Positions 14,893 through 24,724 of a DNA stretch of 64,000 nucleotides are shown here, one piece after another. The stretch spans positions 372,001 to 436,000 of the forward strand of contig NZ_JAFKHE010000012.1 of NCBI RefSeq assembly GCF_017307495.1, in the 5' to 3' direction. A model generated the notes under the pieces. The model was not told the origin of the DNA, did no database searches, and saw only the letters and a program-made list of their open reading frames with translations. The translations under genes and the position numbers were made by a program. This stretch comes from Devosia sp. Its GTDB lineage: Bacteria; Pseudomonadota; Alphaproteobacteria; Rhizobiales; Devosiaceae. Position 1 is the stretch's first letter. Every line of letters begins with the position of its first letter.

Positions 14893-15651
14893 ATGAGCCG
14901 CAACAAGTTTCCGCCCAAGCCCAAGTACGATCCGGATACCGGTCCGGTCTACCTGTATGGTCTGCATACCGTCCGCGCAGCGCTGGACAATCCGCGCCGC
15001 GAGAAACGCGCCCTGCTGGTCACGCCGAACGCCCTGATGCGGCTCAGGGAGGACGGCGGTGTGGTGGACATGAAGTACACCGAGACCACGCCCAAGGAGC
15101 TCGACCGTCTGCTCGGCACCGACGCGGTGCACCAGGGTGTCGCCCTCGAGGTCGAACCCGTCAGCCGCTTTGGCCTGGCCGACATCGCCGATCCACGGCT
15201 CGTTGTCGTCCTCGACCAACTGACGGACCCGCACAATGTCGGCGCCATCCTGCGCACGGCGTGCGCATTCGGCGCCGACGCCGTCGTCACCACGGCGCGC
15301 CACTCGCCCCGCGAAACGGGCGTGATGGCAAAGGCCGCGTCCGGCGCTCTCGACCTGGTACCGATGATCGAAGTGCGCAACCTCGGCGACGCCCTCGAGA
15401 CGCTGAAGCAGCGTGGCCTGCATGTCGTCGGCTTTGATTCGGAGGCCCCTGCCCCGCTCAGGCCGCGCATCGACGACGTGCCGCTGGCCATTGTGCTCGG
15501 AGCGGAAGGCAAGGGGCTGCGCCAGCGCACGCGCGAGCTTTGCGACGAGATGGTGCGGCTCGACATGCCGGGGCCGATCAAGTCGCTCAACGTCTCCAAT
15601 GCCGCTGCCATCGCCCTGTTCGCAGCCACTGCTGGCCGGCCGCAGACGTAG
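14893..15651 (+). CDS. rlmB: 23S rRNA 2'-O-ribose methyltransferase RlmB (SpoU family)
   Basis: Protein of 252 residues with an N-terminal L30e-like substrate-binding domain (YLYGLHTVRAAL) and a C-terminal trefoil-knot SpoU methyltransferase domain with motifs LDQLTDPHNVGAILRTA, IVLGAEGKGL and IKSLNVSNAAAIALF. RlmB methylates Gm2251 of 23S rRNA. In related genomes rlmB sits next to tRNA-Tyr; here the two-component operon lies between them. It could be a paralogous SpoU enzyme, but the domain layout favours RlmB. Confidence 0.9.
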   Translation: MSRNKFPPKPKYDPDTGPVYLYGLHTVRAALDNPRREKRALLVTPNALMRLREDGGVVDMKYTETTPKELDRLLGTDAVHQGVALEVEPVSRFGLADIADPRLVVVLDQLTDPHNVGAILRTACAFGADAVVTTARHSPRETGVMAKAASGALDLVPMIEVRNLGDALETLKQRGLHVVGFDSEAPAPLRPRIDDVPLAIVLGAEGKGLRQRTRELCDEMVRLDMPGPIKSLNVSNAAAIALFAATAGRPQT

Positions 15652-15676
15652 CAAGTCGCCCCACGCGGGTTGGAGA

Positions 15677-15701
15677 CAGGCGGAGGAGGCTCCTCCGCCT
15701 G
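15677..15701. terminator. Bidirectional hairpin between rlmB and the lipoprotein gene
   Basis: CAGGCGGAGGAG (15677-15688) and its exact reverse complement (15690-15701) are separated by one base, between two convergent genes. This is probably a shared terminator. Confidence 0.6.
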
Positions 15702-15710
15702 CTGAGAGGG

Positions 15711-17018
15711 CTAAGGGGTCGTGCAGCGCACCATCGACTTACCGTCGACCGTGATCGAGTCGGGACCTAACTGGGCGATGACGATCGACCTGTCGCCCAC
15801 TTTCACCGTCGCCTTGCCATCAACCGCGGGGACCATGTTGATGATGTTGGGCAGTTCCGCTCCCTGACGCAGGCTGACGCTGGTGATCACCAGGTAGTTT
15901 GTACCCCCAGCCTGGTCGACCGTTCCACACGCCGCGTGATCGGGCGCCCACACGCCAAGGTATCCGATCTGGCTCCGGTCGGCTGACGCCGCGATCCGGG
16001 TGTCGGGCTTGAGACCCTCGGCCGGCAGGGTGCCCATGGCGGGCGTGGTCATCATCGGCTGGTTCGCCGCAGCGACTGCGGCCGCCGCGTCCGCGGCCCC
16101 TTTGGTCTCGGCACTCGTCGTCGCAGGAGCGCTCACAGTCGCGGGCGTTTCGGCTTTGGCTACCGCGGCCGCAGCATCGGCAGCGCCCTTGGCTGCTGCC
16201 GTGCCGACCCCTGCCGTCGCGGCTGGAGCGGCTGTCCCGGCCGCTGCGACGGCCGCCTCGGCTGCCTTCTGCTCTTCCACGGCCTTCGCTGCTGCGGCTG
16301 CCTCGGCCGCCTTCTTCTCCTCCGCGGCCTTCGCTGCTGCGGCTGCCTCCGCTGCCTTCTTCTCCTCCGCGGCCTTCGCTGCTGCGGCTGCCTCCGCTGC
16401 CTTCTTCTCCTCCGCGGCCTTCGCTGCTGCGGCTGCCTCGGCTGCCTTCTTCTCTTCCGCGGCCTTCGCTGCTGCGGCTGCCTCGGCCGCCTTCTTGTCT
16501 TCCGCCGCCTTGGCCGCTGCCGCTGCCTCCGCTGCCTTCTTGTCTTCCGCCGCCTTGGCTGCTGCGGCTGCCTCGGCCGCCTTCTTCTCTTCCGCGGCCT
16601 TGGCCGCTGCCGCCGCCTCGGCTGCCTTCTTGTCTTCCGCCGCCTTCGCCGCTGCCGCCGCCTCGGCTGCCTTCTTGTCTTCCGCCGCCTTGGCCGCTGC
16701 CGCTGCCTCCGCTGCCTTCTTGTCTTCCGCGGCCTTGGCTGCTGCGGCTGCCTCGGCCGCCTTCTTCTCTTCCGCGGCCTTGGCCGCCGCCTCGGCTGCC
16801 TTCGCCGCTGCGGCTGAGTCGGCCGCGGCCTTGTCCGTAGCTGCCTTCTCTTCCGCCGCCTTCTGCTCCGCAGCCGCCTTGTCCGCATCCGTCGGGGCAG
16901 CGGGCGCCGGCGTGGTGCTGGAGGTGGCTGGCGGTGGCGGCGAGTTATTGTCGCAGCCGGCCAGCAGCAGCCCCAGTGAAACGGCCACGGACAATGCCAG
17001 AAGGCGAATTCGTCTCAT
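15711..17018 (-). CDS. Lipoprotein with TolA-like Ala/Lys/Glu helical repeats
   Basis: Protein of 435 residues. A lipoprotein signal ends at LLLAGC (Cys22), then a Pro/Thr linker, an Ala/Lys/Glu region (46-259) containing twelve 15-residue repeats, an Ala/Thr/Pro linker and a C-terminal domain (about 340-435) with two cysteines. The helical part could span the periplasm like the TolA stalk, holding the C-terminal domain away from the membrane. GAGGG precedes ATG 17018; an upstream in-frame start at 17126 has no signal. Specific function unknown. Confidence 0.82.
   Translation of the reverse strand: MRRIRLLALSVAVSLGLLLAGCDNNSPPPPATSSTTPAPAAPTDADKAAAEQKAAEEKAATDKAAADSAAAAKAAEAAAKAAEEKKAAEAAAAAKAAEDKKAAEAAAAAKAAEDKKAAEAAAAAKAAEDKKAAEAAAAAKAAEEKKAAEAAAAAKAAEDKKAAEAAAAAKAAEDKKAAEAAAAAKAAEEKKAAEAAAAAKAAEEKKAAEAAAAAKAAEEKKAAEAAAAAKAAEEKKAAEAAAAAKAVEEQKAAEAAVAAAGTAAPAATAGVGTAAAKGAADAAAAVAKAETPATVSAPATTSAETKGAADAAAAVAAANQPMMTTPAMGTLPAEGLKPDTRIAASADRSQIGYLGVWAPDHAACGTVDQAGGTNYLVITSVSLRQGAELPNIINMVPAVDGKATVKVGDRSIVIAQLGPDSITVDGKSMVRCTTP
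16242..16781 (-). repeat. Twelve tandem 45-bp repeats coding 15-residue units
   Basis: Units read KAAE[E/D]KKAAEAAAAA. Eleven are complete, and the twelfth (KAVEEQ...) is degenerate. Copies differ mainly by E/D and by synonymous bases, so the array is expanding or being homogenised by recombination, and its length is likely to vary between strains. Confidence 0.9.
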
Positions 17019-17122
17019 GATGGTTCCCTCATTGCAGATTCGTTGGGAGGCTTTGGGCGAGTACGCTTGTTCGGCTACGAATAGACCACCGGCCCCGCCG
17101 TCTCGCAATCGTTCGCGGACAT

Positions 17123-17797
17123 TCAACCGCCAGCCACGGTCACGACCACGTTGACCGTTGCCGCGACGATCACCGTGTTGAAGAGGAATGAGAACACGCC
17201 GTGCAGCGTCACCCGTCGCCGCATCGCGCCGGATGTGATTGCCACGTCAGCCACTTGCGCCGTCATGCCGATCACATAGGAGAAATACAGGAACGCGTAG
17301 CCGTCGGGACGCTCGTGCCCGGGGAAGGCCAGTCCGCCCATGATCGCTTCAGGCGAACCCGCCTTGGCATCGAGGTAGTATTCATGTGCGTAGTGCAGCG
17401 CCGCCATGGTGTGCACCGTGAACCAGCCGAGTAATACCGAAACGACACTGACGCTGATTTCCAGCCAGTCGGCAGCACCGCCGTCGTTGAGCGTCAGGAA
17501 CAGCGAACCCACGGCGACGATCACGACCACCACTGTCACGCCGAAGATCGCCGCCACCGGCGAGTCGGCATCGTCCGGCCGCTGCATCAGGAACTGCGCC
17601 GTGAGGGCGGGCAGTTCGATGGCGACCAGCCCCAGGTAGACGGCGAACATCACGTTTGCGCCCAGTGCAATCGCATAGGCCGGCGCCACCAGCGCCAGGG
17701 CCAACCCCGCGATCGCGCCAGCCACAACGCCGGCATAGAACGCAAAATGGCGCGGCAGCCGTCCGTAGAGCGCCGCGATCCTCCGCCTCCCTGCCAA
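17123..17797 (-). CDS. DUF1345 family membrane protein
   Basis: Integral membrane protein of about 224 residues with six hydrophobic segments and the DUF1345 signatures LPRHFAFYAG near the start, WFTVHTMAALHYAHEYY in the middle and LYFSYVIGMTAQVADVAI. Function unknown. TTG at 17797 is chosen because GGGAGG lies six bases upstream and the protein then starts MAGRRRIAALYG like relatives; the open frame continues to ATG 17896, whose product has a poorly conserved extension. Confidence 0.85.
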   Translation of the reverse strand: MAGRRRIAALYGRLPRHFAFYAGVVAGAIAGLALALVAPAYAIALGANVMFAVYLGLVAIELPALTAQFLMQRPDDADSPVAAIFGVTVVVVIVAVGSLFLTLNDGGAADWLEISVSVVSVLLGWFTVHTMAALHYAHEYYLDAKAGSPEAIMGGLAFPGHERPDGYAFLYFSYVIGMTAQVADVAITSGAMRRRVTLHGVFSFLFNTVIVAATVNVVVTVAGG

Positions 17798-18041
17798 GGC
17801 AAACCTCCCGGGAATCGCTCCCGCGGGAGCAATGGCGAACACGATGCCACAACCGTCGGACGGAATGCAGCCCAACGCAAGCCACGCGGGCGACATGAAG
17901 ATCTGGAGGAACGCGCCAATCGGGCGGCGCTTTGCACTGCCAGATATCGAGAGATCAGCCCGTGCTGCAGTGGCTCAAGGCGATGACCTCGAGGCACCTG
18001 AAGCACCACCAGTCGCGGACCGGGTCGTCGGGGCGCTGCAT

Positions 18042-18854
<813 letters not shown>

Positions 18855-18864
18855 TGTTGCCTCC

Positions 18865-20265
18865 TCACTTCACGCGCCGGCGATAGACCTGGTCGACAAA
18901 CACAGCGAGCACCAGGACAAGGCCGGTCACCACATCGGTGTATGCGGAATCCGCATTTAGCAGGCCCATGCCCGATTGCAGTGATTGCATCAGCAGGGCG
19001 CCGAGTATTGCACCATAGATGGTACCGATACCGCCGGCGAGCGAGGTGCCGCCGATCACCGCCGCGGCGATGACGTAGAGCTCGTTCAGCGTGCCGAGCG
19101 CGGTAGTCGCCGCATCGAGGCGGGCCGAGGCGATGATGGCGGACACGCCGACCAACCCACCCATCAGAGTGAACACCATCACCGTCAGGCGCTTGGTGTT
19201 GATACCCGCGAGCTCGGCCGCTTCCGGGTTGCCGCCGGTCGCAAAGACGTAGCGACCGAAACGGGTGCGCTTGGCGACGAAGGTCATGATCAGCCCCACG
19301 GCGATCATGATCAGCACCGGGATCGGGTAGCCCGTCTGGAAGCTCAGGCCATCAAGGCATGTCACCACCTTGTCGCCGGCCTTGCAGATGGCGAGCCCGG
19401 CCTTGGCCTCGACGCCCGTCGGAATGGGGATGTTGTTGTCGAGCGCAAAACGCTCGGCAACCTTGGGCGGGTAGAGATAGGAGTTGACCACCGCCGTGGT
19501 GCCCAGCACCGCCGCGCAACCGACCACCACGCTGAGGATTTCGGCCCAGACCGGCTTGGGCTTGAAGCCGAACTGCACCCGGCGGCGCCGCCCGCCGACC
19601 ACGGCGATGCCGATGGCGACACAGGCGACCGCCGCCAGCACCCAGCTCCACACCGGCCCGATCGAGGCGGCCGGCCCGTTGCCGCCGATCAGCTTGAAGG
19701 TCTTGTCCATCGGCGCAACGGTCACGCCGCTGGCGATGAGGAAGGCGATGCCGCGGTATGCGATAAGGCCGCCCAGCGTGACGATGAAGCTTGGGATCTG
19801 GCCATAGGCGATCAGCACGCCGTTGAAGGCGCCGATGGCGGCGCCGAGCAGCAGCGCGACCAGGACCGCAATGATCCAGATGATGGGGTGCCCGACGCCG
19901 AGCCAAGGGCCGAGCTGGAATACCTGCAGCACACCCGCCGTGATTGCCACCACGTTGAGCATCGAGCCGACCGACAGGTCGATCTGGCGCAGCACGATAA
20001 TCAGCACCATGCCGGTGGTCATCACTGCGATGACCGACGTTTGTACCAGGAGAATCCAGAGGTTGCGCGACGTTAGGAACGTGCCGCCGAGCAGCCCGCC
20101 GCCACCCGGGCGGAGAATGCCGCTCAGCACGTCGAAGCCGACCCAGATCAGGAACATCGCCGCGATCATGCCGAGCATGCGCGTATCGATCTCGGCCGCG
20201 CGAACCAGTCGCGTGAACAGGCCCTCGTTGCTGGTCGCCGGACCGGAACCGGATTGTTCTGCCAT
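18865..20265 (-). CDS. xylH: Sugar ABC transporter permease (xylose type)
   Basis: Permease of 466 residues with multiple membrane segments. Family motifs include [31 protein letters not shown] and the late [16 protein letters not shown] and [12 protein letters not shown]. It is longer than many family members owing to a stretch (about 215-310) with two extra hydrophobic segments and a soluble loop holding two cysteines. This arrangement fits the XylH subgroup. It lies between xylF and xylG. Confidence 0.9.
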   Translation of the reverse strand: MAEQSGSGPATSNEGLFTRLVRAAEIDTRMLGMIAAMFLIWVGFDVLSGILRPGGGGLLGGTFLTSRNLWILLVQTSVIAVMTTGMVLIIVLRQIDLSVGSMLNVVAITAGVLQVFQLGPWLGVGHPIIWIIAVLVALLLGAAIGAFNGVLIAYGQIPSFIVTLGGLIAYRGIAFLIASGVTVAPMDKTFKLIGGNGPAASIGPVWSWVLAAVACVAIGIAVVGGRRRRVQFGFKPKPVWAEILSVVVGCAAVLGTTAVVNSYLYPPKVAERFALDNNIPIPTGVEAKAGLAICKAGDKVVTCLDGLSFQTGYPIPVLIMIAVGLIMTFVAKRTRFGRYVFATGGNPEAAELAGINTKRLTVMVFTLMGGLVGVSAIIASARLDAATTALGTLNELYVIAAAVIGGTSLAGGIGTIYGAILGALLMQSLQSGMGLLNADSAYTDVVTGLVLVLAVFVDQVYRRRVK

Positions 20266-20365
20266 TCCCCACCCCCGGGGCCTGTCGTTGCCCCCCGGAA
20301 TGACGGTCTCCCATCACCCGGACGATTTCAACTCCCGGCGCGTTGGCCGAGCACGGTACCGATAT

Positions 20366-20402
20366 CAAGAAAAGGCCGCGCCACCCCAAAGGCGACGCGG
20401 CC
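20366..20402 (-). terminator. Attenuator-like terminator between xylF and xylH
   Basis: On the minus strand GGCCGCG pairs with CGCGGCC, and the stem extends to about 11 bp with wobble pairs. It is followed by TTTTCTT, a typical intrinsic terminator. Placed between binding protein and permease, it would make xylF transcripts more abundant than xylH-xylG. Confidence 0.75.
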
Positions 20403-20429
20403 GGAACGTCTCGGGTCAGGCTCGACCGA

Positions 20430-21473
20430 TCAGTTGCAGGCCGGGACCGAACCGGCGGTCACGCCGGCGCAGGCCTGTTCCTTGGTGATGTGGCCGGCGT
20501 CGATCGCCACCTGGATGTTGTCCTTGGTGATCGGGGTCGGGGCAAGCAGGATGGCATTCATCTCGACGCCCTTCTTGCCGCCATTGAACTTGGTGACACC
20601 CGCGATGGAGGCGGGATCGGCGCCGTCGGCGAGCGCGAGCGCTGCCTTGGCCGCGACCGTTCCGAGGTCGACCGAGTTCTTCCACACGGAAACCAGCTGG
20701 GTGCCGAGCGCGACGCGGTTGATGGCGGCGAGGTCGCCGTCCTGGCCGGTGACCGGAACCGTGCCGGCAAGACCCTGGGCATCAAGAGCCGCCACCACGC
20801 CCGAGGCCATGCCGTCGTTCTCGGACAGCACGGCATCTACGCCGTTATTGGTCGAGGTCAGACATTGCTCCATGTTCTTCTGGGCGTTGTCCGGCTTCCA
20901 GCCGTCGGTGAAGGTCTCGCACACATTGGTGATCTTGCCCGCGTCCATGGCCGGCTTGAGAACTTCCATCTGGCCCTGGAACAGGAAGGTCGCGTTCGGA
21001 TCGCCCTTGTCGCCCTTGATGAAGGCGTAGCGGCCCTCCGGCTTAACCTTGAGCATTTCCTGGGCCATGATGCGACCCACGCCGACATTGTCGAACGTGA
21101 TGTAGAGCGCGCTCGGATCCTCGAACTGCACGTCGTAGGCGATCGACTTGATGCCAGCGTCGTTGATCTTCTGGATCGAGGGCAGAATGGCGTCGGAGTC
21201 GAAGGCGACCACGAGGATGACGTCCGGCTTCTGCGAGATCAGGCTCTCGATGTCGGCGGCCTGCTTCTGCGCCGAGCCCTGCGCGTCGGTCGACAGATAG
21301 GTGTCGCCAGCCGCTTCGACGACCTTCTTGATCGCCGCCTCGTCGGTCTTCCAGCGCTCTTCCTGGAACGTCTTCCAGGACACGGCGATGGTCTTGCCCG
21401 CGGCCATGACCGCGGTCGAACTGGCGGTGATCAGCACCGCGCCAGCCAGCAGAGTGAGAATCTTGAACTTCAT
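20430..21473 (-). CDS. xylF: D-xylose ABC transporter substrate-binding protein
   Basis: Periplasmic binding protein of 347 residues with a signal peptide (cleavage near residue 25, AVMAAG). The mature start VSWKTFQEERWKTDEAAIK and LSTDAQGSAQKQAADIE are close to XylF. ATG 21473 is used, preceded by GGGAGGG; an upstream in-frame start at 21518 would delay the signal peptide. It is the first gene of the importer operon. Confidence 0.9.
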   Translation of the reverse strand: MKFKILTLLAGAVLITASSTAVMAAGKTIAVSWKTFQEERWKTDEAAIKKVVEAAGDTYLSTDAQGSAQKQAADIESLISQKPDVILVVAFDSDAILPSIQKINDAGIKSIAYDVQFEDPSALYITFDNVGVGRIMAQEMLKVKPEGRYAFIKGDKGDPNATFLFQGQMEVLKPAMDAGKITNVCETFTDGWKPDNAQKNMEQCLTSTNNGVDAVLSENDGMASGVVAALDAQGLAGTVPVTGQDGDLAAINRVALGTQLVSVWKNSVDLGTVAAKAALALADGADPASIAGVTKFNGGKKGVEMNAILLAPTPITKDNIQVAIDAGHITKEQACAGVTAGSVPACN

Positions 21474-21685
21474 GTGCAGAGCCCTCCCAGACCCCCTGCG
21501 GAACCTCCGGCGCACCATGAATCCCTGTGAGCAAACCGCACCGTCGTTCCGCAGCTTGTTTGTCGATTTGCCCGTGAGGTACGCACCCGGAACGCTGCAT
21601 CAACTGCGTCCGCAAGTCAATCAAGACACCATCACACCAAGATATTCAATGCATTTCTCGTCAAGTCCGACTTTTGGTGGGGGCA

Positions 21686-21714
21686 TTGACCGCCTGCCCG
21701 CCAATAGTTGAAAT
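21686..21714 (+). promoter_or_regulatory. Possible promoter of the haloperoxidase operon
   Basis: TTGACC (21686-21691), a 17-bp spacer and TGAAAT (21709-21714) resemble a sigma-70 promoter about 60 bp upstream of the first start codon. The remainder of 21474-21774 holds the divergent xylF promoter region, in which I could not identify an operator with confidence. Confidence 0.35.
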
Positions 21715-21774
21715 GGAAGGGATCGGTGGTCGGCGGGGTGAACAAACATGCTGGCCGCGATCAGGGGGAGAAAC

Positions 21775-23094
21775 ATGGGTGCTCGTCGTCTTGTGGCCAC
21801 GCTGGGCGCGGCCGTCGCACTGTGGTGCATGGCCAGCCTCGCGGTCGTGGCCGGCCCGCGGCCCGAGCCGGCCGTGATGCTGCGCGACTGGTACTACCTC
21901 ATGAACGAACTGGTGCGTCACACGGCGACGTATTCGCCGCCGGTGGCCAGCCGCTCTTTCGCCTACCTGGGCATCACCGTGTTCGAGGCTGCGGTAGGCG
22001 GCTCCGACAAGCTCGTCTCGCTTGCCGGCCAGCTCCCCGGTCTGGATGTGGTTCCGCAGCGCGAACCCGGGGCCGCCTACGACGAGACGGTAATCACCAG
22101 CGCCGCACTCTCGGATGCCATCGTCCACTATTTTGGCAACACGGGTCCCACCGGACAGCGTTCGATCCGGAATGCGCAGGCCAAGTGGCGCGCCCTCGCG
22201 ATCGACGGCGTTCCCGCCGACGTCGTGGAGCGCAGCGAAGCCTTCGGCAGGGCCGTTGCCGATGCCATCTACGACTGGTCCCTGAATGATGGCGGCGCCA
22301 CCATCAGCAACATGGGTTTCCCGTACGAACTCGACCTGCCAAAGGGCGAGGACAAGTGGGTGCCGACCAGCCTCGTGCAACAGCAGCAACTGCCGCTCCT
22401 GCCCGACTGGGGCAACAATCGCACGTTCGCCACCCCGACCGGCGCTGCCTGTGCCACGCCGGGCAACCCCGCCTACAGCACCGAGGTCGGGTCTCAGTTC
22501 TACAAGGAGGCCAACGAGGTCTACGAGGCCGTCAAGAATGCCACGCCCGAGCAGGTCGCCATGGCGCGCTTCTGGTCCGACGACCCGATGCTGTCGATGA
22601 CCCCGCCCGGACACTGGGTGTCAATCGCCTTGCAGGTGGCGGAACGCGCCAACCTGCCGCTCGAGGACAGCGTGGACCTGCTGGCGCGCATGGGGATGGC
22701 CATGTCCGACGCCTTCGTCGGCTGCTGGCACGAGAAGTATGTCTACAACCTCTTGCGCCCGGTCACCTACATCAAGCGCCTCATCGACCCCAAGTGGGAG
22801 CCGATCCTGAACACGCCGCCCTTCCCGGAATATCCGAGCGGCCACAGCGTCGTTTCGGGCGCCATGGACACGGTGCTGACGGCGTTCTTCGGCGACCACT
22901 ATGCCTTCGAGGACAAGACCGGCTCTCCGGACGGACGCAATCCGCGCAAGTTCGGGAGCTTCCACGAGGCTGCCGAGGAGGCTGGCATCTCGCGGCTCTA
23001 TGGCGGCATCCACTTCCGCGCCGCCATCGAGGACGGCCTCGCGCAGGGACACTGCATTGCTGCCTACACCGTCGCCCTCAAGACCCGGAAATAG
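21775..23094 (+). CDS. Secreted vanadium-dependent haloperoxidase-like protein
   Basis: Protein of 439 residues with a signal peptide (about 1-27) and a vanadium haloperoxidase/PAP2 fold. All vanadate-binding positions are visible: Lys321 and Arg328 (K-x6-RP), Ser355-Gly356-His357 in PSGHS, and Arg407 with His413 (SRLYGGIH). True enzymes oxidise halides with peroxide; related proteins act as acid phosphatases. GGGGGAG precedes ATG 21775. It is the first gene of a three-gene operon of exported proteins, with 3 bp before the next gene. Confidence 0.88.
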   Translation: MGARRLVATLGAAVALWCMASLAVVAGPRPEPAVMLRDWYYLMNELVRHTATYSPPVASRSFAYLGITVFEAAVGGSDKLVSLAGQLPGLDVVPQREPGAAYDETVITSAALSDAIVHYFGNTGPTGQRSIRNAQAKWRALAIDGVPADVVERSEAFGRAVADAIYDWSLNDGGATISNMGFPYELDLPKGEDKWVPTSLVQQQQLPLLPDWGNNRTFATPTGAACATPGNPAYSTEVGSQFYKEANEVYEAVKNATPEQVAMARFWSDDPMLSMTPPGHWVSIALQVAERANLPLEDSVDLLARMGMAMSDAFVGCWHEKYVYNLLRPVTYIKRLIDPKWEPILNTPPFPEYPSGHSVVSGAMDTVLTAFFGDHYAFEDKTGSPDGRNPRKFGSFHEAAEEAGISRLYGGIHFRAAIEDGLAQGHCIAAYTVALKTRK

Positions 23095-23097
23095 CCC

Positions 23098-24690
23098 ATG
23101 CGCACGCTGCAATCTGTCACGATCGCCCTGACCCTGGCGCTTTCCGGTCCCTGCTTTCCCGCCATGGCGCAGGTCCCGGTGGTGCCCGCCTATGTCGACG
23201 AGACATCTGCGTCCGGCATCACCACCAGCTACGATGGCGACTGGTTGTTCATCGTCGGCGGCGGCGTCGCCGCGTTCGACTGCAACGACGACGGCTATCC
23301 CGATGTGGTCCTGCCGGGCGGGGAGTCGAAGGCCCAGCTCTATGTCAACACCAGCAAGAGGGGCGGCAGCCTGAGCTTCGAGCCACAACCGAGCGGGGTC
23401 GAGCTCGACAGCGTCAGCGGAGCCTACCCGGCCGATATCGACAGCGACGGTATCACCGATCTCGTCGTGCTCCGGGTCGGCGAGAATGTGGTGATGCGCG
23501 GACTCGGCGCCTGCCGGTTCGAGCGCGCCAACGAGGCGTGGGGCTTCGATGGCGGCGACGCCTGGAGCACATCGCTGGCGCTCACCTTCGAGAAGGGCGC
23601 CAGCTGGCCGACCGTTGCGATCGGCAACTATGTCGACCGGCACGAGGATCTGTCGCCGTGGGGCTCGTGCACCGACAACTGGCTGCACCGACCGGGCGAT
23701 GCCGGCCGGTTCGCCGCCCCTCTGCCGCTCAAGCCGAGCTTCTGCGCGCTCTCCATGCTGTTCACCGACTGGGACAGGTCGGGGACACCCAGCCTGCGGG
23801 TTTCCAATGACCGGGAGTACTACGAGGGCGGCCAGGAGCAGATGTGGCGCGTCCTGCCGGGCCAGCCCCCTGCCCTGCTGACCCCGGCTGACGGCTGGAA
23901 GGCGTTGCGCATCTGGGGCATGGGCATTGCCAGCTACGACCTCGATGGCGACGGCTACCCCGAATACTTCCTCACCAGCATGGCGGACAACAAGCTGCAG
24001 ACCCTGGCGGCCCCCGGTCCGAAGGCCGACTTCAAGGACGTCGCCTATGCCAGGGGCGTGACCGCCCACCGCCCCTATGTCGGCGACGACCTGCGTCCCA
24101 GCACTGCCTGGCATCCGGAATTCGAGGACGTGAATAACGACGGACTGGTCGACCTCTTCGTTACCAAGGGCAATGTGGACCAGATGCCGGACTTCGCCAT
24201 GCGCGATCCGGACAACCTGCTGCTGCAGGGAGCGGACGGCAAGTTCGTCGAGACCGGCGATCAGGCCGGCATCGCCAACAACGGCAATTCCCGCGGCGCA
24301 GCGCTGGCCGATTTCAACATGGACGGGCTGCTCGACCTTATGGTGGTCAATCGCCGGTCTGGCGCCCAGGTGTGGCGCAACACCGCTGCGGGCGATGCCC
24401 ACTGGATCTCGCTCGAGCTCAGGCAGCCCGCCCCCAACGAGGATGCCATTGGCGCCTGGGTCGAGGTCAGGCGCGGCGATGCAGTGATGCGGCGTGAACT
24501 GACAGTCGGCGGCGGCCATGCCGGCGGACAGCTGGGCTGGCTGCATTTCGGCCTCGGCGACCAGGCGAGCGCCAGCGTTGCGGTGATCTGGCCCGACGGG
24601 TCCCGCAGCGAGTGGACCGACCTGCCGGCCGACGGCTTCTATGTGCTGGAGCGCGACAGGCCTGCCGCTCCGTTCACCCCGCGCGGCTAG
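23098..24690 (+). CDS. CRTAC1-family FG-GAP/ASPIC-UnbV protein
   Basis: Exported protein of 530 residues: signal peptide (1-25, AMAQ), several FG-GAP/VCBS-like calcium-binding repeats (DCNDDGYPDVV, DIDSDGITDLV, DLDGDGYPEYF, DVNNDGLVDLF, DFNMDGLLDLM) forming a predicted beta-propeller, and a C-terminal ASPIC/UnbV domain (GAWVEVRRGD to VIWPDGSRSEW). It is an accessory or adhesive protein, function unknown, encoded directly after the haloperoxidase and probably secreted with it. Confidence 0.88.
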   Translation: MRTLQSVTIALTLALSGPCFPAMAQVPVVPAYVDETSASGITTSYDGDWLFIVGGGVAAFDCNDDGYPDVVLPGGESKAQLYVNTSKRGGSLSFEPQPSGVELDSVSGAYPADIDSDGITDLVVLRVGENVVMRGLGACRFERANEAWGFDGGDAWSTSLALTFEKGASWPTVAIGNYVDRHEDLSPWGSCTDNWLHRPGDAGRFAAPLPLKPSFCALSMLFTDWDRSGTPSLRVSNDREYYEGGQEQMWRVLPGQPPALLTPADGWKALRIWGMGIASYDLDGDGYPEYFLTSMADNKLQTLAAPGPKADFKDVAYARGVTAHRPYVGDDLRPSTAWHPEFEDVNNDGLVDLFVTKGNVDQMPDFAMRDPDNLLLQGADGKFVETGDQAGIANNGNSRGAALADFNMDGLLDLMVVNRRSGAQVWRNTAAGDAHWISLELRQPAPNEDAIGAWVEVRRGDAVMRRELTVGGGHAGGQLGWLHFGLGDQASASVAVIWPDGSRSEWTDLPADGFYVLERDRPAAPFTPRG

Positions 24691-24724
24691 CATGCCCTCG
24701 CCGCGACAGACAGGAGGACGGCGC

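Noticed and set aside
16242..16781. CRISPR array
   Set aside because: The regular 45-bp period is coding repeats in frame within a lipoprotein gene, with no distinct spacers and no cas genes nearby.
16000..17154. Plus-strand open frame of 384 residues rich in Ala/Ser/Phe
   Set aside because: It is the antisense shadow of the 45-bp repeats in the lipoprotein gene; no start signal and no homology.
17798..18041. Possible gene between the DUF1345 gene and xylG
   Set aside because: Several open frames cross it but none has a ribosome binding site or recognisable motif; I see nothing in it.
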